Notes: generated by a model from the letters alone, not told the origin. A stretch of DNA of 64,000 bases from JAHDBG01 sp963922315 (GCA_963922315.1 CAWUID010000003.1:1-64000), one strand, 5' to 3'. Shown: positions 49,654-59,488, numbered from the stretch's first letter. A program made the numbers and translations.

Positions 49654-51471
49654 TTATACATGACGTGCGTATTTTTTGCGTTCGTGTTCGTGCAGCCATT
49701 TTTTGCGCAGGCGAATCGCATCCGGGGTGATTTCAACCAACTCATCGTCCTGTATGAATTCAAGTGCCATTTCAAGGGTGACTTTGACCGGCGGTGTCAG
49801 AATGAGGGACTCATCTTTACCGGCGGCACGGATGTTAGTCAGTTGTTTGCCCTTCAATGGGTTCACGACCAGGTCGTTCTGGCGGGTATGCAGTCCGACA
49901 ATCTGCCCCTCGTATACGGCTTCACCCGGTGTGATGTACAGGCGGCCGCGTTCCTGCAGGTTATATAACGCATACGCAAGTGCTTTGCCCTGTCCATTCG
50001 CGATCAACACACCATTGGTGCGTTCTGCCAGTGAGCCGGATTGTGTCGGTGCATAATGCGCAAACACGTGATAGATCAGCCCGGTACCGGAGGTCATGGT
50101 CATAAAGTCGGTTTGTAGCCCCATCAGCCCGCGTGATGGGATGATATAGTCCAGGCGCACTCGCCCTTGTCCGTCCGGCACCATGTCCTGCAACTGGCCC
50201 TGACGCGCACCGAGGGTTTCCATCACACTGCCCTGGTGTTGTGTTTCGATGTCGACAGTGAGCTGTTCGTAAGGCTCGCAACGTACGCCATCAATCTCAC
50301 GAAAGATCACTTCCGGACGTGAGACGGCCAGCTCGAAGCCTTCGCGTCGCATGGTTTCTATCAGCACAGCCAGATGAAGTTCACCCCGCCCGGAAACCTG
50401 AAACTTTTCTGGCTCTGTTCCTGGTGCGACGCGTAACGCGACGTTGTGGATCAGTTCGCGTTCCAGTCGTTCTTTCAGTTGCCGCGAAGTCAGGTATTGG
50501 CCCGATTGCCCGGCGAAGGGGGAGTTATTCACCTGGAAGGTCATGGAAACGGTCGGTTCGTCCACGGTCAGTGCAGGTAATGCCTGGACCTGTTCCGGGT
50601 CGCATAAGGTATCGGATACCTTGGGTGCGCTCAGCCCGGTGACGGCGATGATATCGCCGGCATGTGCCTGTTCGACCGGATGGCGTTCCAGCCCCAGATA
50701 GCCATACACCAGCCCGACTTTCCCCCGGTAGGTTTGTTCGTCACGTTGTATCACGGTGATCGGTTGGTTGGGTTTGACACTGCCGCGCGTGATACGGCCG
50801 ACTGCGATGGCACCAACATAGCTGTTGTAATCCAGATTTGAAATCTGCATCTGGAATGGCCCGACGGGATCAACTTCCGGTGCCGGGCAATGTTGCAGAA
50901 TGGCATCAAACAGCGGTACCAGATCGCCCTGGCGAGCTTCCGCATCGGTACTGGCATAGCCTTGCAGGGCCGAGGCATAGATCACCGGAAAATCCAGCTG
51001 ATCTTCATTGGCACCCAGTTGATCAAACAGATCGAATACCTGGTTAATCACCCAGTCCGGGCGTGCACCCGGTTTATCGATTTTGTTCACCACCAGGATC
51101 GGGCGCAGGCCATGCGCAAATGCCTTCTGGGTAACAAACCGGGTTTGTGGCATCGGGCCTTCCTGGGCATCAACCAGGAGTAAGACTGAATCCACCATAG
51201 ACAGAACACGTTCGACCTCACCGCCAAAATCGGCATGCCCGGGTGTATCGACGATATTGATATGGTAATCCTGCCAATGGATAGCGGTATTTTTTGCCAG
51301 AATGGTAATGCCGCGTTCTTTTTCCTGGTCGTTTGAGTCCAGCACTCGTTCTACCGTGCCGAAGCGTTCACCCAGAGTACCGGATTGTTTCAGTAATTCA
51401 TCGACCAGGGTCGTTTTGCCGTGGTCAACGTGTGCAATGATTGCTATGTTGCGGAGTGTGTCAGTCGCCAT
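49654..51471 (-). CDS. typA: Translational GTPase TypA/BipA
   Basis: TypA is an EF-G-like GTPase that binds ribosomes and aids 50S assembly and stress adaptation. ATG 51471 gives 605 residues. It has G1 AHVDHGKTT, switch ERGITILAKN, DTPGHADFGGEVERVL and NKID. The family-specific C-terminal domain includes SRGLMGLQTDFMT and NGVLIANGQGKALAYAL. The ATG overlaps the stop of the upstream M16 peptidase gene (TGATG). The long in-frame upstream extension is shadow sequence. Confidence 0.96.
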   Translation of the reverse strand: MATDTLRNIAIIAHVDHGKTTLVDELLKQSGTLGERFGTVERVLDSNDQEKERGITILAKNTAIHWQDYHINIVDTPGHADFGGEVERVLSMVDSVLLLVDAQEGPMPQTRFVTQKAFAHGLRPILVVNKIDKPGARPDWVINQVFDLFDQLGANEDQLDFPVIYASALQGYASTDAEARQGDLVPLFDAILQHCPAPEVDPVGPFQMQISNLDYNSYVGAIAVGRITRGSVKPNQPITVIQRDEQTYRGKVGLVYGYLGLERHPVEQAHAGDIIAVTGLSAPKVSDTLCDPEQVQALPALTVDEPTVSMTFQVNNSPFAGQSGQYLTSRQLKERLERELIHNVALRVAPGTEPEKFQVSGRGELHLAVLIETMRREGFELAVSRPEVIFREIDGVRCEPYEQLTVDIETQHQGSVMETLGARQGQLQDMVPDGQGRVRLDYIIPSRGLMGLQTDFMTMTSGTGLIYHVFAHYAPTQSGSLAERTNGVLIANGQGKALAYALYNLQERGRLYITPGEAVYEGQIVGLHTRQNDLVVNPLKGKQLTNIRAAGKDESLILTPPVKVTLEMALEFIQDDELVEITPDAIRLRKKWLHEHERKKYARHV

Positions 51472-52790
51472 CAGGGTGTCGTGGGTTCCAGAGTTGCAAT
51501 GGTCAGGTTGTTTTCGATCAGGTAGCGTTGTGCGACAGTGCGGACTTGTTCCGGGGTGACAGCGCGCAATCGTGCTACCTCTTCGGTGCTGAGGCGCCAA
51601 TCCAGTCCGATGGTTGCCAGCAGGCCGATTTGCATGGCCTGGTAGAACAAGGAATCCTGTTCGTAGACCTTGGCGGCAACTGCCTGATTGATTACCCGGG
51701 TTAGTTCGGCAGGTGTCAGTAAATCTGTTTGTAGTCGGGTAATTTGTTGGAATAGTGCTTGTTGCAGATCGGCGATGGTGTGTTCATCTGTTGGTGTGCC
51801 GCTGAAATAAAACAGATTTGCCAGGCGGCTGTACGGATCATAGTTGGCACCGATACTGGCAGCGATGCGTTGTTTGCGCACCAGCTCGCCGGGCAGGCGG
51901 GCGCTGGCTCCTCCGTCCAGCAGGCTAGCCAGAATTGCCAGGGCATAAGGCTCCCAGTCTTCCGGGGTTTTGCCAATCACCGGGACTTTGTAGCCCAGCA
52001 TCAGGTAGGGTTGTTGGGCTGGTGTCCGGACTGTGACCCGGGTGATGCCGTGTTGCTTTGGTTCCTGTTGTAGCTTCAGCGGAATGACGGTGCGGCGAGG
52101 TATCGGGCCGAAATAGCGTTTTGCCAGGGCTAACACAGCCTCTGGCTGTACGTCGCCGACCACGACCAGGACGGCATTGTTTGGTGCATACCATCGTTGG
52201 TACCAGACTTCCAGATCGGCAAGTTTCATCTGATTCAGATCCTGCATCCAGCCGATCACCGGGTTGCGATAAGGCGAGGCTCGCCAGGCGACTGCTTGTA
52301 GTTGTTCGTAAGTGCGTCCGGTCGGACTATCGTCAGTGCGCAGGCGGCGTTCTTCTTTGACCACTTCCAGTTCTTTGGCAAACTCAGCAGGTTGTAATAC
52401 CAGATGTTGCATCCGGTCTGCCTCCAGTGCCAGCATTGGTTCCAGATGTTCCGCAGCCAGGGTCGCGAAGTAGGCAGTGTAATCGCGTCCGGTAAATGCA
52501 TTTTCGGTACCACCGAGGGCAGCGATCTGGCGTGAATATTCCCCCGGGCCATGCTGTTTGGTGCCCTTGAATAACATGTGTTCTAACACGTGCGATAAAC
52601 CGGTTGAGCCGGTTTCTTCGTAGCTGCTGCCAACCTTGTACCAGATTTGTGCGACTACCAGCGGTGCCCGGTGATCCGGTTTGACGATCACCTGTAGTCC
52701 ATTGTCCAGGTGATATTCGTGCACCTTGGTGGCGGCGATCAGTGGTGTGATCAGGCTGCTGAGAAAAATGATCAGAATCTGTCGGTTCAT
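51471..52790 (-). CDS. Periplasmic M16-family zinc peptidase
   Basis: This 439-residue insulinase-like metallopeptidase has an N-terminal signal (1-19). The inverted zinc motif HVLEH has ligands H67 and H71 and catalytic E70, and a downstream glutamate lies in VVKEERR. Members are thought to degrade peptides or process envelope proteins. It begins two bases after the murU stop, and its own stop overlaps the typA start, so rho-murU-M16-typA may be one transcript. Confidence 0.92.
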   Translation of the reverse strand: MNRQILIIFLSSLITPLIAATKVHEYHLDNGLQVIVKPDHRAPLVVAQIWYKVGSSYEETGSTGLSHVLEHMLFKGTKQHGPGEYSRQIAALGGTENAFTGRDYTAYFATLAAEHLEPMLALEADRMQHLVLQPAEFAKELEVVKEERRLRTDDSPTGRTYEQLQAVAWRASPYRNPVIGWMQDLNQMKLADLEVWYQRWYAPNNAVLVVVGDVQPEAVLALAKRYFGPIPRRTVIPLKLQQEPKQHGITRVTVRTPAQQPYLMLGYKVPVIGKTPEDWEPYALAILASLLDGGASARLPGELVRKQRIAASIGANYDPYSRLANLFYFSGTPTDEHTIADLQQALFQQITRLQTDLLTPAELTRVINQAVAAKVYEQDSLFYQAMQIGLLATIGLDWRLSTEEVARLRAVTPEQVRTVAQRYLIENNLTIATLEPTTP

Positions 52791-52792
52791 AT

Positions 52793-53482
52793 TCAGTGGG
52801 TGGTGAGGCGTTGACGTAAGGTGGTGAGGCGCTCGGGTGTCCCGATGTCCATCCAGTCGCCGGTGTACAGGGTGCCTGAGAGAGTGCCTGTCTCTGCGGC
52901 CTGTTGCAGGATGGGAGCGAGTGGGTAGGTGCCAGTTGGCAGGTGGCGGAACAGGTCGGGATGATACACGCCAATGCCGCTGTAGGTCAGCATCGGAGAT
53001 GACTGGCAGGTCACACGTCCATCGGATGTCAGATGGAAATCACCGTGCGGGTGGTGGGTTGGATTCGGTACCAGGATCAGATGTGCCAGGTCACCTGTGG
53101 GTAAGCTGAGCTGGTTCAGTGCCAGGTCGCACCAGACATCGGCATTCACCAACAGAAAGGGCTGGTCGCCGAGCAATGGCAGTGCCTGACGGATGCCACC
53201 GCCGGTTTCCAGTCCGGCTGCAGGTGGTTCGGCAGAATAGGTGATCTGCACACCCCACTGTGTACCGTCGCCGAGGGCCTGGACGATCTGTTCACCCAAC
53301 CAGGCATGGTTGATCACGATCCGGCGGATCTTAGCAGCAGCGAGACGGGTGATCTGCCATTCAATCAGCGAGCGGTCACCCACCATGAGCAAAGGCTTCG
53401 GGGTATGCTCAGTCAGTGATCGCATGCGGGTGCCACGTCCGGCGGCCAGAATCATTGCTGTGCGCGGATGAACCTGAGGCAT
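52793..53482 (-). CDS. murU: N-acetylmuramate alpha-1-phosphate uridylyltransferase MurU
   Basis: MurU makes UDP-MurNAc from MurNAc-1-phosphate, the last step of the AmgK/MurU cell-wall recycling route. The 229-residue nucleotidyltransferase opens with MILAAGRGTRMRSLTEHTPK and contains ETGGGIRQALPLL and LVNADVWCDL, matching MurU rather than GlmU or RmlA. The annotated ATG overlaps the rho stop (TGATG); an inner ATG at 53455 would start at MILAAG. Here it is linked to rho rather than to amgK, which lies 26 kb away on the other strand. Confidence 0.9.
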   Translation of the reverse strand: MPQVHPRTAMILAAGRGTRMRSLTEHTPKPLLMVGDRSLIEWQITRLAAAKIRRIVINHAWLGEQIVQALGDGTQWGVQITYSAEPPAAGLETGGGIRQALPLLGDQPFLLVNADVWCDLALNQLSLPTGDLAHLILVPNPTHHPHGDFHLTSDGRVTCQSSPMLTYSGIGVYHPDLFRHLPTGTYPLAPILQQAAETGTLSGTLYTGDWMDIGTPERLTTLRQRLTTH

Positions 53483-54741
53483 CAGGCGCGTTTCATGGCG
53501 GCAAAAAAGCTTTCGTTAGTCTGGGTTTTTTTCAGTTTGTCGTGCAAAAACTCCATCGCTGCGATTTCTTCCATCGGATGCAGGATTTTGCGCAGGATCC
53601 AGTATTTTTGCAGTTCTTCTTCCGGTACCAGCAAGTCTTCACGGCGGGTGCCGGAATGGCTCACATGAATTGCCGGGAAAATGCGTTTTTCGGCAATCCG
53701 GCGGTTCAGGTGGATTTCCATGTTGCCGGTGCCCTTAAATTCTTCGTAGATCACATCATCCATGCGTGAGCCGGTTTCGATCAGAGCAGTGGCGATGATG
53801 GTCAGGGAGCCACCTTCTTCCAGGTTACGGGCTGCACCAAAAAATCGTTTTGGTTTCTGCAGCGCACTGGCATCCACCCCACCAGTCAGCAGTTTGCCGG
53901 ACGATGGCTGGACCGTGTTATAGGCACGAGCCAGGCGAGTGATCGAATCCAGGAGAATAACCACATCCTTGTTGTGTTCAACCAGCCGTTTTGCTTTTTC
54001 GATCACCATCTCAGCAACCTGAATATGGCGTGTGGCTGCTTCATCAAATGTGGATGAGATCACCTCACCCTTCACGGAGCGGGCCATTTCGGTGACTTCT
54101 TCCGGGCGTTCATCAATCAGCAGGACGATCAGGTGACTATCCGGGTGGTTGGTCGCAATCGCCTGGGCAATATTCTGTAACAGCATCGTTTTACCCGCTT
54201 TTGGCGGAGCGACGATCAGACCGCGTTGTCCCTTACCAATCGGCGAGACAATGTCGATAATGCGCCCAGTCAGATCCTGAGTACTGCCATTGCCGACTTC
54301 CAGCTGATAGCGTTCGTCTGCGAATAACGGGGTGAAGTTTTCAAATAAAATTTTATTTTTGGTGGTTTCCGGATCTTCATAGTTGACCCGATCTACCTTC
54401 AGGATGGCGAAATAGCGCTCATTATCTTTCGGTGGCCGAATCTGGCCGGAGACAGTATCGCCGGTGCGCAGGCCGAAACGACGGATCTGACTGGGCGAGA
54501 CATATAAATCATCCGGTCCGGCCAGGTAAGATGAACCACCGGCCCGCAGAAAGCCGAAGCCGTCTTGCAATACTTCCATCACTCCTTCGCCATGAATTGC
54601 CTCACCACTTTTTGCCTGAGCCTTCAGGATAGCAAATACCAGATCCTGTTTCAGTGACCGGCCAGCTTGTTCAATGCGCATTTTGCGCGCCATTTTTTGT
54701 AGTTCTTCAACGGGTAATTGTTTCAGTTCATTTAAATACAT
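53482..54741 (-). CDS. rho: Transcription termination factor Rho
   Basis: Rho is a hexameric RNA-dependent ATPase that ends transcription at C-rich rut sites. The 419-residue protein begins MYLNELKQLPVEEL. It has the RNA-binding cold-shock domain GFGFLRAGGSSYLAGPDDLY, Walker A PPKAGKTML, LLIDERPEEVTEM and the Q-loop GKLLTGGVDASAL. The stop overlaps the murU start. The leader on its coding strand is rich in C and poor in G, consistent with Rho attenuating its own gene. trxA, a frequent upstream neighbour, is missing. Confidence 0.97.
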   Translation of the reverse strand: MYLNELKQLPVEELQKMARKMRIEQAGRSLKQDLVFAILKAQAKSGEAIHGEGVMEVLQDGFGFLRAGGSSYLAGPDDLYVSPSQIRRFGLRTGDTVSGQIRPPKDNERYFAILKVDRVNYEDPETTKNKILFENFTPLFADERYQLEVGNGSTQDLTGRIIDIVSPIGKGQRGLIVAPPKAGKTMLLQNIAQAIATNHPDSHLIVLLIDERPEEVTEMARSVKGEVISSTFDEAATRHIQVAEMVIEKAKRLVEHNKDVVILLDSITRLARAYNTVQPSSGKLLTGGVDASALQKPKRFFGAARNLEEGGSLTIIATALIETGSRMDDVIYEEFKGTGNMEIHLNRRIAEKRIFPAIHVSHSGTRREDLLVPEEELQKYWILRKILHPMEEIAAMEFLHDKLKKTQTNESFFAAMKRA

Positions 54742-54870
54742 GTGATGCTGCCTGCGGGGAGGATCAGAAGCTGGTGTGATGGGATATCAGACGGGGTGTC
54801 GGAAGTGCCGGGTGGCGCGCTGTCATAGCGGGATGATGTGATTCTGGAGAGAAGACAGGTGCGGAGTGTA
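54742..54870 (-). promoter_or_regulatory. C-rich rho leader (candidate rut site)
   Basis: Counting bases by hand, the 129-base transcript segment just before the rho start contains about 57 C and 19 G, a three-to-one excess, and few obvious hairpins. Such unstructured C-rich RNA is what Rho binds. E. coli rho is known to be autoregulated by termination in its leader. Confidence 0.55.
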
Positions 54871-54915
54871 TGAGGAGCAGCCTGCCAAATGCCAGCAGAT
54901 AATCTTAGCACAGAT

Positions 54916-55983
54916 TTATTGATAATGCCGGAGGACTCGGGCAGTTACCCCGGTAAACAAGGTGTAGGGCACAGTTTGTGCCCAGGTTGCAACCTGATTG
55001 ATGGGCAGCTCAGTGCCCCATAGCACGACCTGGTCACCACGTTGTGCCGGGATATCCGTCATGTCGATGGTCAGCATATCCATTGAAATGCGACCAACAA
55101 TCCGCGCAGGTTGCTGGTTGATCATCACATAAGCATCATCCGTGATGCTGCGTGGATAACCGTCACCATATCCGATGCCGACTATACCGATCTGATGGGT
55201 TTTGTGTGCTTGCCAGAGGCCGTTATAGCCGACTCGATCACCTGCCTGAACCTGGCGGATGCCCAGCAGAGGGGCCGTCAATGTCATTACCGGTTGCAGA
55301 TCGTAAGCACTGCCTGGTCTGGTGGGATGTGGTGCAGCGCCATACAACATCAGGCCAGGCCGTACCCAGTCAGCATGGCTGGCAGGCCAGTGCAGGATAC
55401 CAGCGGAGTTGGCGATGGTTTGTGGCAGAAGATGTTGTTTGCCAAGCTTTGTCATCTGGTCCAGTTGTGGCTGCACGCTGGTATCTGCCGGATCATCTGC
55501 ATTCGCCAGATGGGTCATCAGGCCACGCAGCCGGATCTGCTTGCAGCGACGTATTTGTTGGATGGCAGTGGCAGCTTCTGTCGGTGCCAGGCCTAACCGG
55601 TGCATACCAGTATTGATCTTCAGCCAGCAACAGACTGGCTGGTCGGTATGATTCAAGAGTGTGATCTGGGATGTCTGGTGTACCACCAGTTGCAGGGTGT
55701 GATGAACGGCCAGGGTCAGCTCTTCTTGGTCGTGAACACCTTCCAGTAGCAGAATATCGGTAGTAATACCTGCCTCACGCAGGGTGATTGCTTCATGCAG
55801 GCGGGCGACTGCGAACATGTCGACCTGACCCTGAAGAGATTCTGCAACAGGTACCAGGCCGTGACCATACGCATCAGCTTTGATGACAGCGATGATCCGC
55901 TGCTCCGGTGCGTGTTGGCGAACCTGGGTCAGGTTGTGTTGCAGGGCGGTCAGGTTGATGCTGGCTTGTGGTCGCCAGTCCAT
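54916..55983 (-). CDS. alr: Alanine racemase
   Basis: Alr interconverts L- and D-alanine to supply peptidoglycan synthesis. The 355-residue PLP enzyme has the Schiff-base lysine in AVIKADAYGHGL (near residue 34) and MHRLGL. The tyrosine region VGYNGLWQAHKTHQIG and the metal/PLP segment GRISMDMLTIDMTD are also present. It is translationally linked to dnaB (TAATG), the normal gammaproteobacterial arrangement. Confidence 0.96.
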   Translation of the reverse strand: MDWRPQASINLTALQHNLTQVRQHAPEQRIIAVIKADAYGHGLVPVAESLQGQVDMFAVARLHEAITLREAGITTDILLLEGVHDQEELTLAVHHTLQLVVHQTSQITLLNHTDQPVCCWLKINTGMHRLGLAPTEAATAIQQIRRCKQIRLRGLMTHLANADDPADTSVQPQLDQMTKLGKQHLLPQTIANSAGILHWPASHADWVRPGLMLYGAAPHPTRPGSAYDLQPVMTLTAPLLGIRQVQAGDRVGYNGLWQAHKTHQIGIVGIGYGDGYPRSITDDAYVMINQQPARIVGRISMDMLTIDMTDIPAQRGDQVVLWGTELPINQVATWAQTVPYTLFTGVTARVLRHYQ

Positions 55984-57407
55984 TACAGGCTGGTTCCGTA
56001 GGGATCCTGAGCGAAATTATCAAACCGGGTATATTGACCCTGGAAAGTCAGATAAACAGTGCCGATCGGGCCATTTCTTTGTTTGCCGATGATGATTTCG
56101 GCCTTGCCTTTATCCTGGGTATCTTCGTTATACACTTCATCCCGGTAGATAAAGGTGATCAGGTCGGCATCTTGTTCGATGGCACCGGATTCACGCAGGT
56201 CGGACATCACCGGGCGTTTGTTCGGGCGTTGTTCCAGGGAACGGTTCAACTGCGAGAGGGCGATCACCGGTACATTCAGTTCTTTGGCCATCGCCTTCAG
56301 TGAGCGTGAGATGGTCGATAACTCTGTGGCCCGGTTTTCTTTATTATCAGTGCCTTGCATCAGTTGCAGATAGTCGATGATCACCAGCCCCAGTGCTTTA
56401 TGTTCGCGTTGCAGGCGACGACAGCGAGCGCGCAGTTCGGTCGGGGTCAGGGCAGGTGTGTCGTCAATGAACAGTTTGGCACGGCTGAGCAGGTTGACGG
56501 CTGAAGTAATGCGTGGCCAGTCATCGTCGGTCAGTTTGCCGGAGCGGATCGCTTGCTGATTGATGCGTCCGAGTGACGACAACATCCGTAATACGAGTTG
56601 TTCGCCGGGCATTTCCATCGAAAAGATCGCGACCGGCAGTTCGGTTGACAGGGCGACATGTTCGGCGATGTTCATTGCAAAGCTGGTTTTGCCCATCGAC
56701 GGTCGTCCAGCGACGATGATCAGATCAGCATCCTGCAGTCCCAATGTTTTGTGATCAAAATCGTGAAAGCCACTCGCCAGCCCGGTCAGCTCTTTGCCGC
56801 TGCTGAACAGTTCTTCAATCTGATCAATGGCTGTCGCGAGAAGTGTATTAACCGGTTTAAACCCTGCTCGCCCACGGGCATGTTGTTCCGCGATCCGGAA
56901 TACCTCCGATTCGGCCAGATCCAGCAGTTCGTTCACCCGTCGCCCTTGCGGACGGTAACCACTTTCCGCAATCTGATTGCCGACTCGAATCAGTTGGCGC
57001 GTAACCGAATGTTCGCGCACGATACGGGCGTAGGACGGCACATTAGATGCATCCGGCGTATCATTGGCGAGTGCGCCCAGATACGGCATACCGCCGATGT
57101 CATTCAGTTGGTTGCTGCGTTCCAGCTCTTCAGCCAGGGTGACGATATCGAATGGCTGGTCGTCTTCATCCAGCTTCCGGATGGCGGCAAACAAAAGCTG
57201 ATGCTCACGCCGGTAAAAATCTTCCGCAACCACCTGATCGGCGATTTTTTCCCAGGCCTGATTGTTCAGCATCAGACCGCCAAGCACGGCTTGTTCTGCC
57301 GGAATTGAATGCGGCGGTACCCGCAGTGCATCCACATCCGGGTCGCCACTGGGTGGAATCGGTTCTGCTACGTAGGGTGGTATATCGTCAGACGGGTCAG
57401 TGGACAT
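55983..57407 (-). CDS. dnaB: Replicative DNA helicase DnaB
   Basis: DnaB unwinds the replication fork as a hexamer. The 474 residues comprise an N-terminal primase-binding domain (PHSIPAEQAVLGGLMLNN) and a RecA-like motor. The motor has Walker A GRPSMGKTSFAMN, the conserved IDYLQLM Walker B and RSLKAMAKELNVPVIALSQL. No intein is present. alr follows with overlapping codons. The 131-base upstream gap before the P-type ATPase gene must hold its promoter. Confidence 0.97.
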   Translation of the reverse strand: MSTDPSDDIPPYVAEPIPPSGDPDVDALRVPPHSIPAEQAVLGGLMLNNQAWEKIADQVVAEDFYRREHQLLFAAIRKLDEDDQPFDIVTLAEELERSNQLNDIGGMPYLGALANDTPDASNVPSYARIVREHSVTRQLIRVGNQIAESGYRPQGRRVNELLDLAESEVFRIAEQHARGRAGFKPVNTLLATAIDQIEELFSSGKELTGLASGFHDFDHKTLGLQDADLIIVAGRPSMGKTSFAMNIAEHVALSTELPVAIFSMEMPGEQLVLRMLSSLGRINQQAIRSGKLTDDDWPRITSAVNLLSRAKLFIDDTPALTPTELRARCRRLQREHKALGLVIIDYLQLMQGTDNKENRATELSTISRSLKAMAKELNVPVIALSQLNRSLEQRPNKRPVMSDLRESGAIEQDADLITFIYRDEVYNEDTQDKGKAEIIIGKQRNGPIGTVYLTFQGQYTRFDNFAQDPYGTSL

Positions 57408-57538
57408 GATTACCAGATGGATTCGTTAATGTAGTTAAGCTGTGCCCGCACTGGCTTTGATTCATTTGATTCTGGTTGTTTTTTGATAGTGCTTCGTGCG
57501 GTGGGAGGATGAACAGAAATGATTTACCAGGTGAGACC

Positions 57539-59488
57539 TCAGGTTGCACGCTGAGCAGGTATGCGACGGGAGTATTTCAGGCCCAGGCCATACGCGGCCA
57601 GGTAGAGCAGGCTGGATTGAACCGGGCCGAAACCAAGTAATGGCACCGACAGTGCGTTGGCGATGCCGAATCCGGTCCAGAAAATCAGGCTGTTGTTTAA
57701 CCTGTGTTGCAGTTGTTCAGCGAGCGGAAACAGGTCGCTGATCGGTGCCAGATTATCCTGGGTCAGGACGATCTGCGCTGTTTCGCTGGCGATGGGTGTT
57801 GCACTATTCAGGCTGATGGAAACATTTGCCTGTTTCATCGCAATTGCATCATTCAGGCCGTCGCCGATAAAACACACATTCTTGCCTTGCGCCTGGTGTT
57901 GTTGCACTAAAGCCGCTTTGTCCTGCGGCAGCACATCGCTATACGCCGCATCCAGTCCCAGGCTGTCAGCCAGGCGCTGGGTTGGTGCCTGCTGATCACC
58001 GGAGATAACGGCGATATGGGCAAAACCTCGTTGTCTGAGGCGGGCGATCAGGCCAGGGATTTCGGGGCGTAATCTGGGCCGCAGTTCCAGCATGCCTTGC
58101 AATGTACCATCTACCGCCACCAGTATCAGTGTATGCCCGGTTGCCGCCTGCATCGCTTGTCTGATGGTATCAGGCAGTTCGGCTTCCGTGCATTGTATTG
58201 CCTGCAGAATGAAACGCAGGCTACCGACTTGTACATGTTGTTGGTTGATCTGCACACTGACACCCAGACCCAAGTCATACTGGCTGTCGCTGACGGGTAG
58301 CAGAGTAAGGTTTTGTTGTTGTGCTTTGGTGACAATTGCCTGGGCAATCGGGTGTTCCAGACGTTGTTCGGCTGCAGCGGCCAGGCTCAGGAGCTGATCC
58401 GCAGTCTGATCGCCACAACAGGTGATATTCGCAACTTCCGGCAAAGTTTCGGTCAGGGTGCCGGTTTTGTCGAACAGCAGGGTGTCAATTTGTGGCAGCG
58501 ATTCGAGTACCCGGCCATCTTTAATGAGTGCGCCTTGTTGGGTGATCGATTGCAGGTGGGCTGCGGTCTGTACTGAGAGCATCGCCCGCACCGAGTTCAG
58601 CGGTGCACTGTACAGAATGCTCAGTGCGGGAGAAACACCCAGAGCTGGCATGGACAGGGCGCTGATCGTAAAAGCAGGTAATACCGCTTGGTCCGCCCAG
58701 TGTTCGCCACGTAACTGGAGTGCTGTTTTGTAGTCCCGGGTTTGTTGTAACAGGGTATTCAGTTGCTGGATGCGGTTGTCTTCTCCGCTGTGTGCAGCCC
58801 GGATCACCAGTCGGCCCCGGATCACCAGGGTTGCGGCCAGGGCGTTATCACCCACGGTTTTTTCTGCCGGATCCGCCTCGCCAGTCAGGGCCTGCTGGTC
58901 AACCAGTGCCATACCAGTTTCAATCCGGCCATCTACCGGAATGGTTTCACCGGTGTTGACCACAATCAGGTTGCCTGCTTGTACCTGTGTCAGCGGGATC
59001 TGGTGTTCCTGATTATCAGCATCCAGCCGCCACACCTGGCCAGGTGCCGAGTTGTAGGCGTCGGTGATCCATTGTGTCGCATTTTTGCGGCTCTTATGGG
59101 CATAATGATTGCTTAAGTGGTACAACATATTCTGCATGCCAGCCGCAAAATAATTCCCTGACCCCAACATCAATAGTGTTACCAGGCTGGCATAGCTTTC
59201 ATTCGTAGTGTGTTGGCTGTCTTGCCACTGATTCAGCGCATCGCGCAGGATCGGGTATATGTTATAGCTGATCACACCCACACTGATCAGCCCCAGAGGT
59301 GGATATAGCCAGCCGCCGCTGGCAAGCAGCATGGAAGCGGCACCGATTTTTGCCTGATGGGCATCTTCCCGGCTGGCGGCGATATCCGGGTCAACCTCTT
59401 TGGTTATCGCCGGAACGACTTTATGCCGGTTCAGCCAGTGAGTGCCGCAACAGACGCTGGTTAAAATGCCAAGATTAGCGAGCAGCAT
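57539..59488 (-). CDS. P1B-like P-type ATPase lacking the CPx metal motif
   Basis: This 649-residue ion pump has the hallmarks of heavy-metal ATPases: TGE at 202-204, the phosphorylated D340 in DKTGTLTE, HP at 379-380 and GDGLNDAIAM at 542-551. It lacks an N-terminal metal-binding domain. The helix that should carry CPC, SPC or TPC reads SAPLNSVRAM (294-303), so the usual transition-metal ligand pair is missing. The only early cysteines are CC at 13-14. The transported ion is therefore uncertain. The start overlaps the end of cysE by 14 bases, so the two are probably co-transcribed. Confidence 0.82.
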   Translation of the reverse strand: MLLANLGILTSVCCGTHWLNRHKVVPAITKEVDPDIAASREDAHQAKIGAASMLLASGGWLYPPLGLISVGVISYNIYPILRDALNQWQDSQHTTNESYASLVTLLMLGSGNYFAAGMQNMLYHLSNHYAHKSRKNATQWITDAYNSAPGQVWRLDADNQEHQIPLTQVQAGNLIVVNTGETIPVDGRIETGMALVDQQALTGEADPAEKTVGDNALAATLVIRGRLVIRAAHSGEDNRIQQLNTLLQQTRDYKTALQLRGEHWADQAVLPAFTISALSMPALGVSPALSILYSAPLNSVRAMLSVQTAAHLQSITQQGALIKDGRVLESLPQIDTLLFDKTGTLTETLPEVANITCCGDQTADQLLSLAAAAEQRLEHPIAQAIVTKAQQQNLTLLPVSDSQYDLGLGVSVQINQQHVQVGSLRFILQAIQCTEAELPDTIRQAMQAATGHTLILVAVDGTLQGMLELRPRLRPEIPGLIARLRQRGFAHIAVISGDQQAPTQRLADSLGLDAAYSDVLPQDKAALVQQHQAQGKNVCFIGDGLNDAIAMKQANVSISLNSATPIASETAQIVLTQDNLAPISDLFPLAEQLQHRLNNSLIFWTGFGIANALSVPLLGFGPVQSSLLYLAAYGLGLKYSRRIPAQRAT

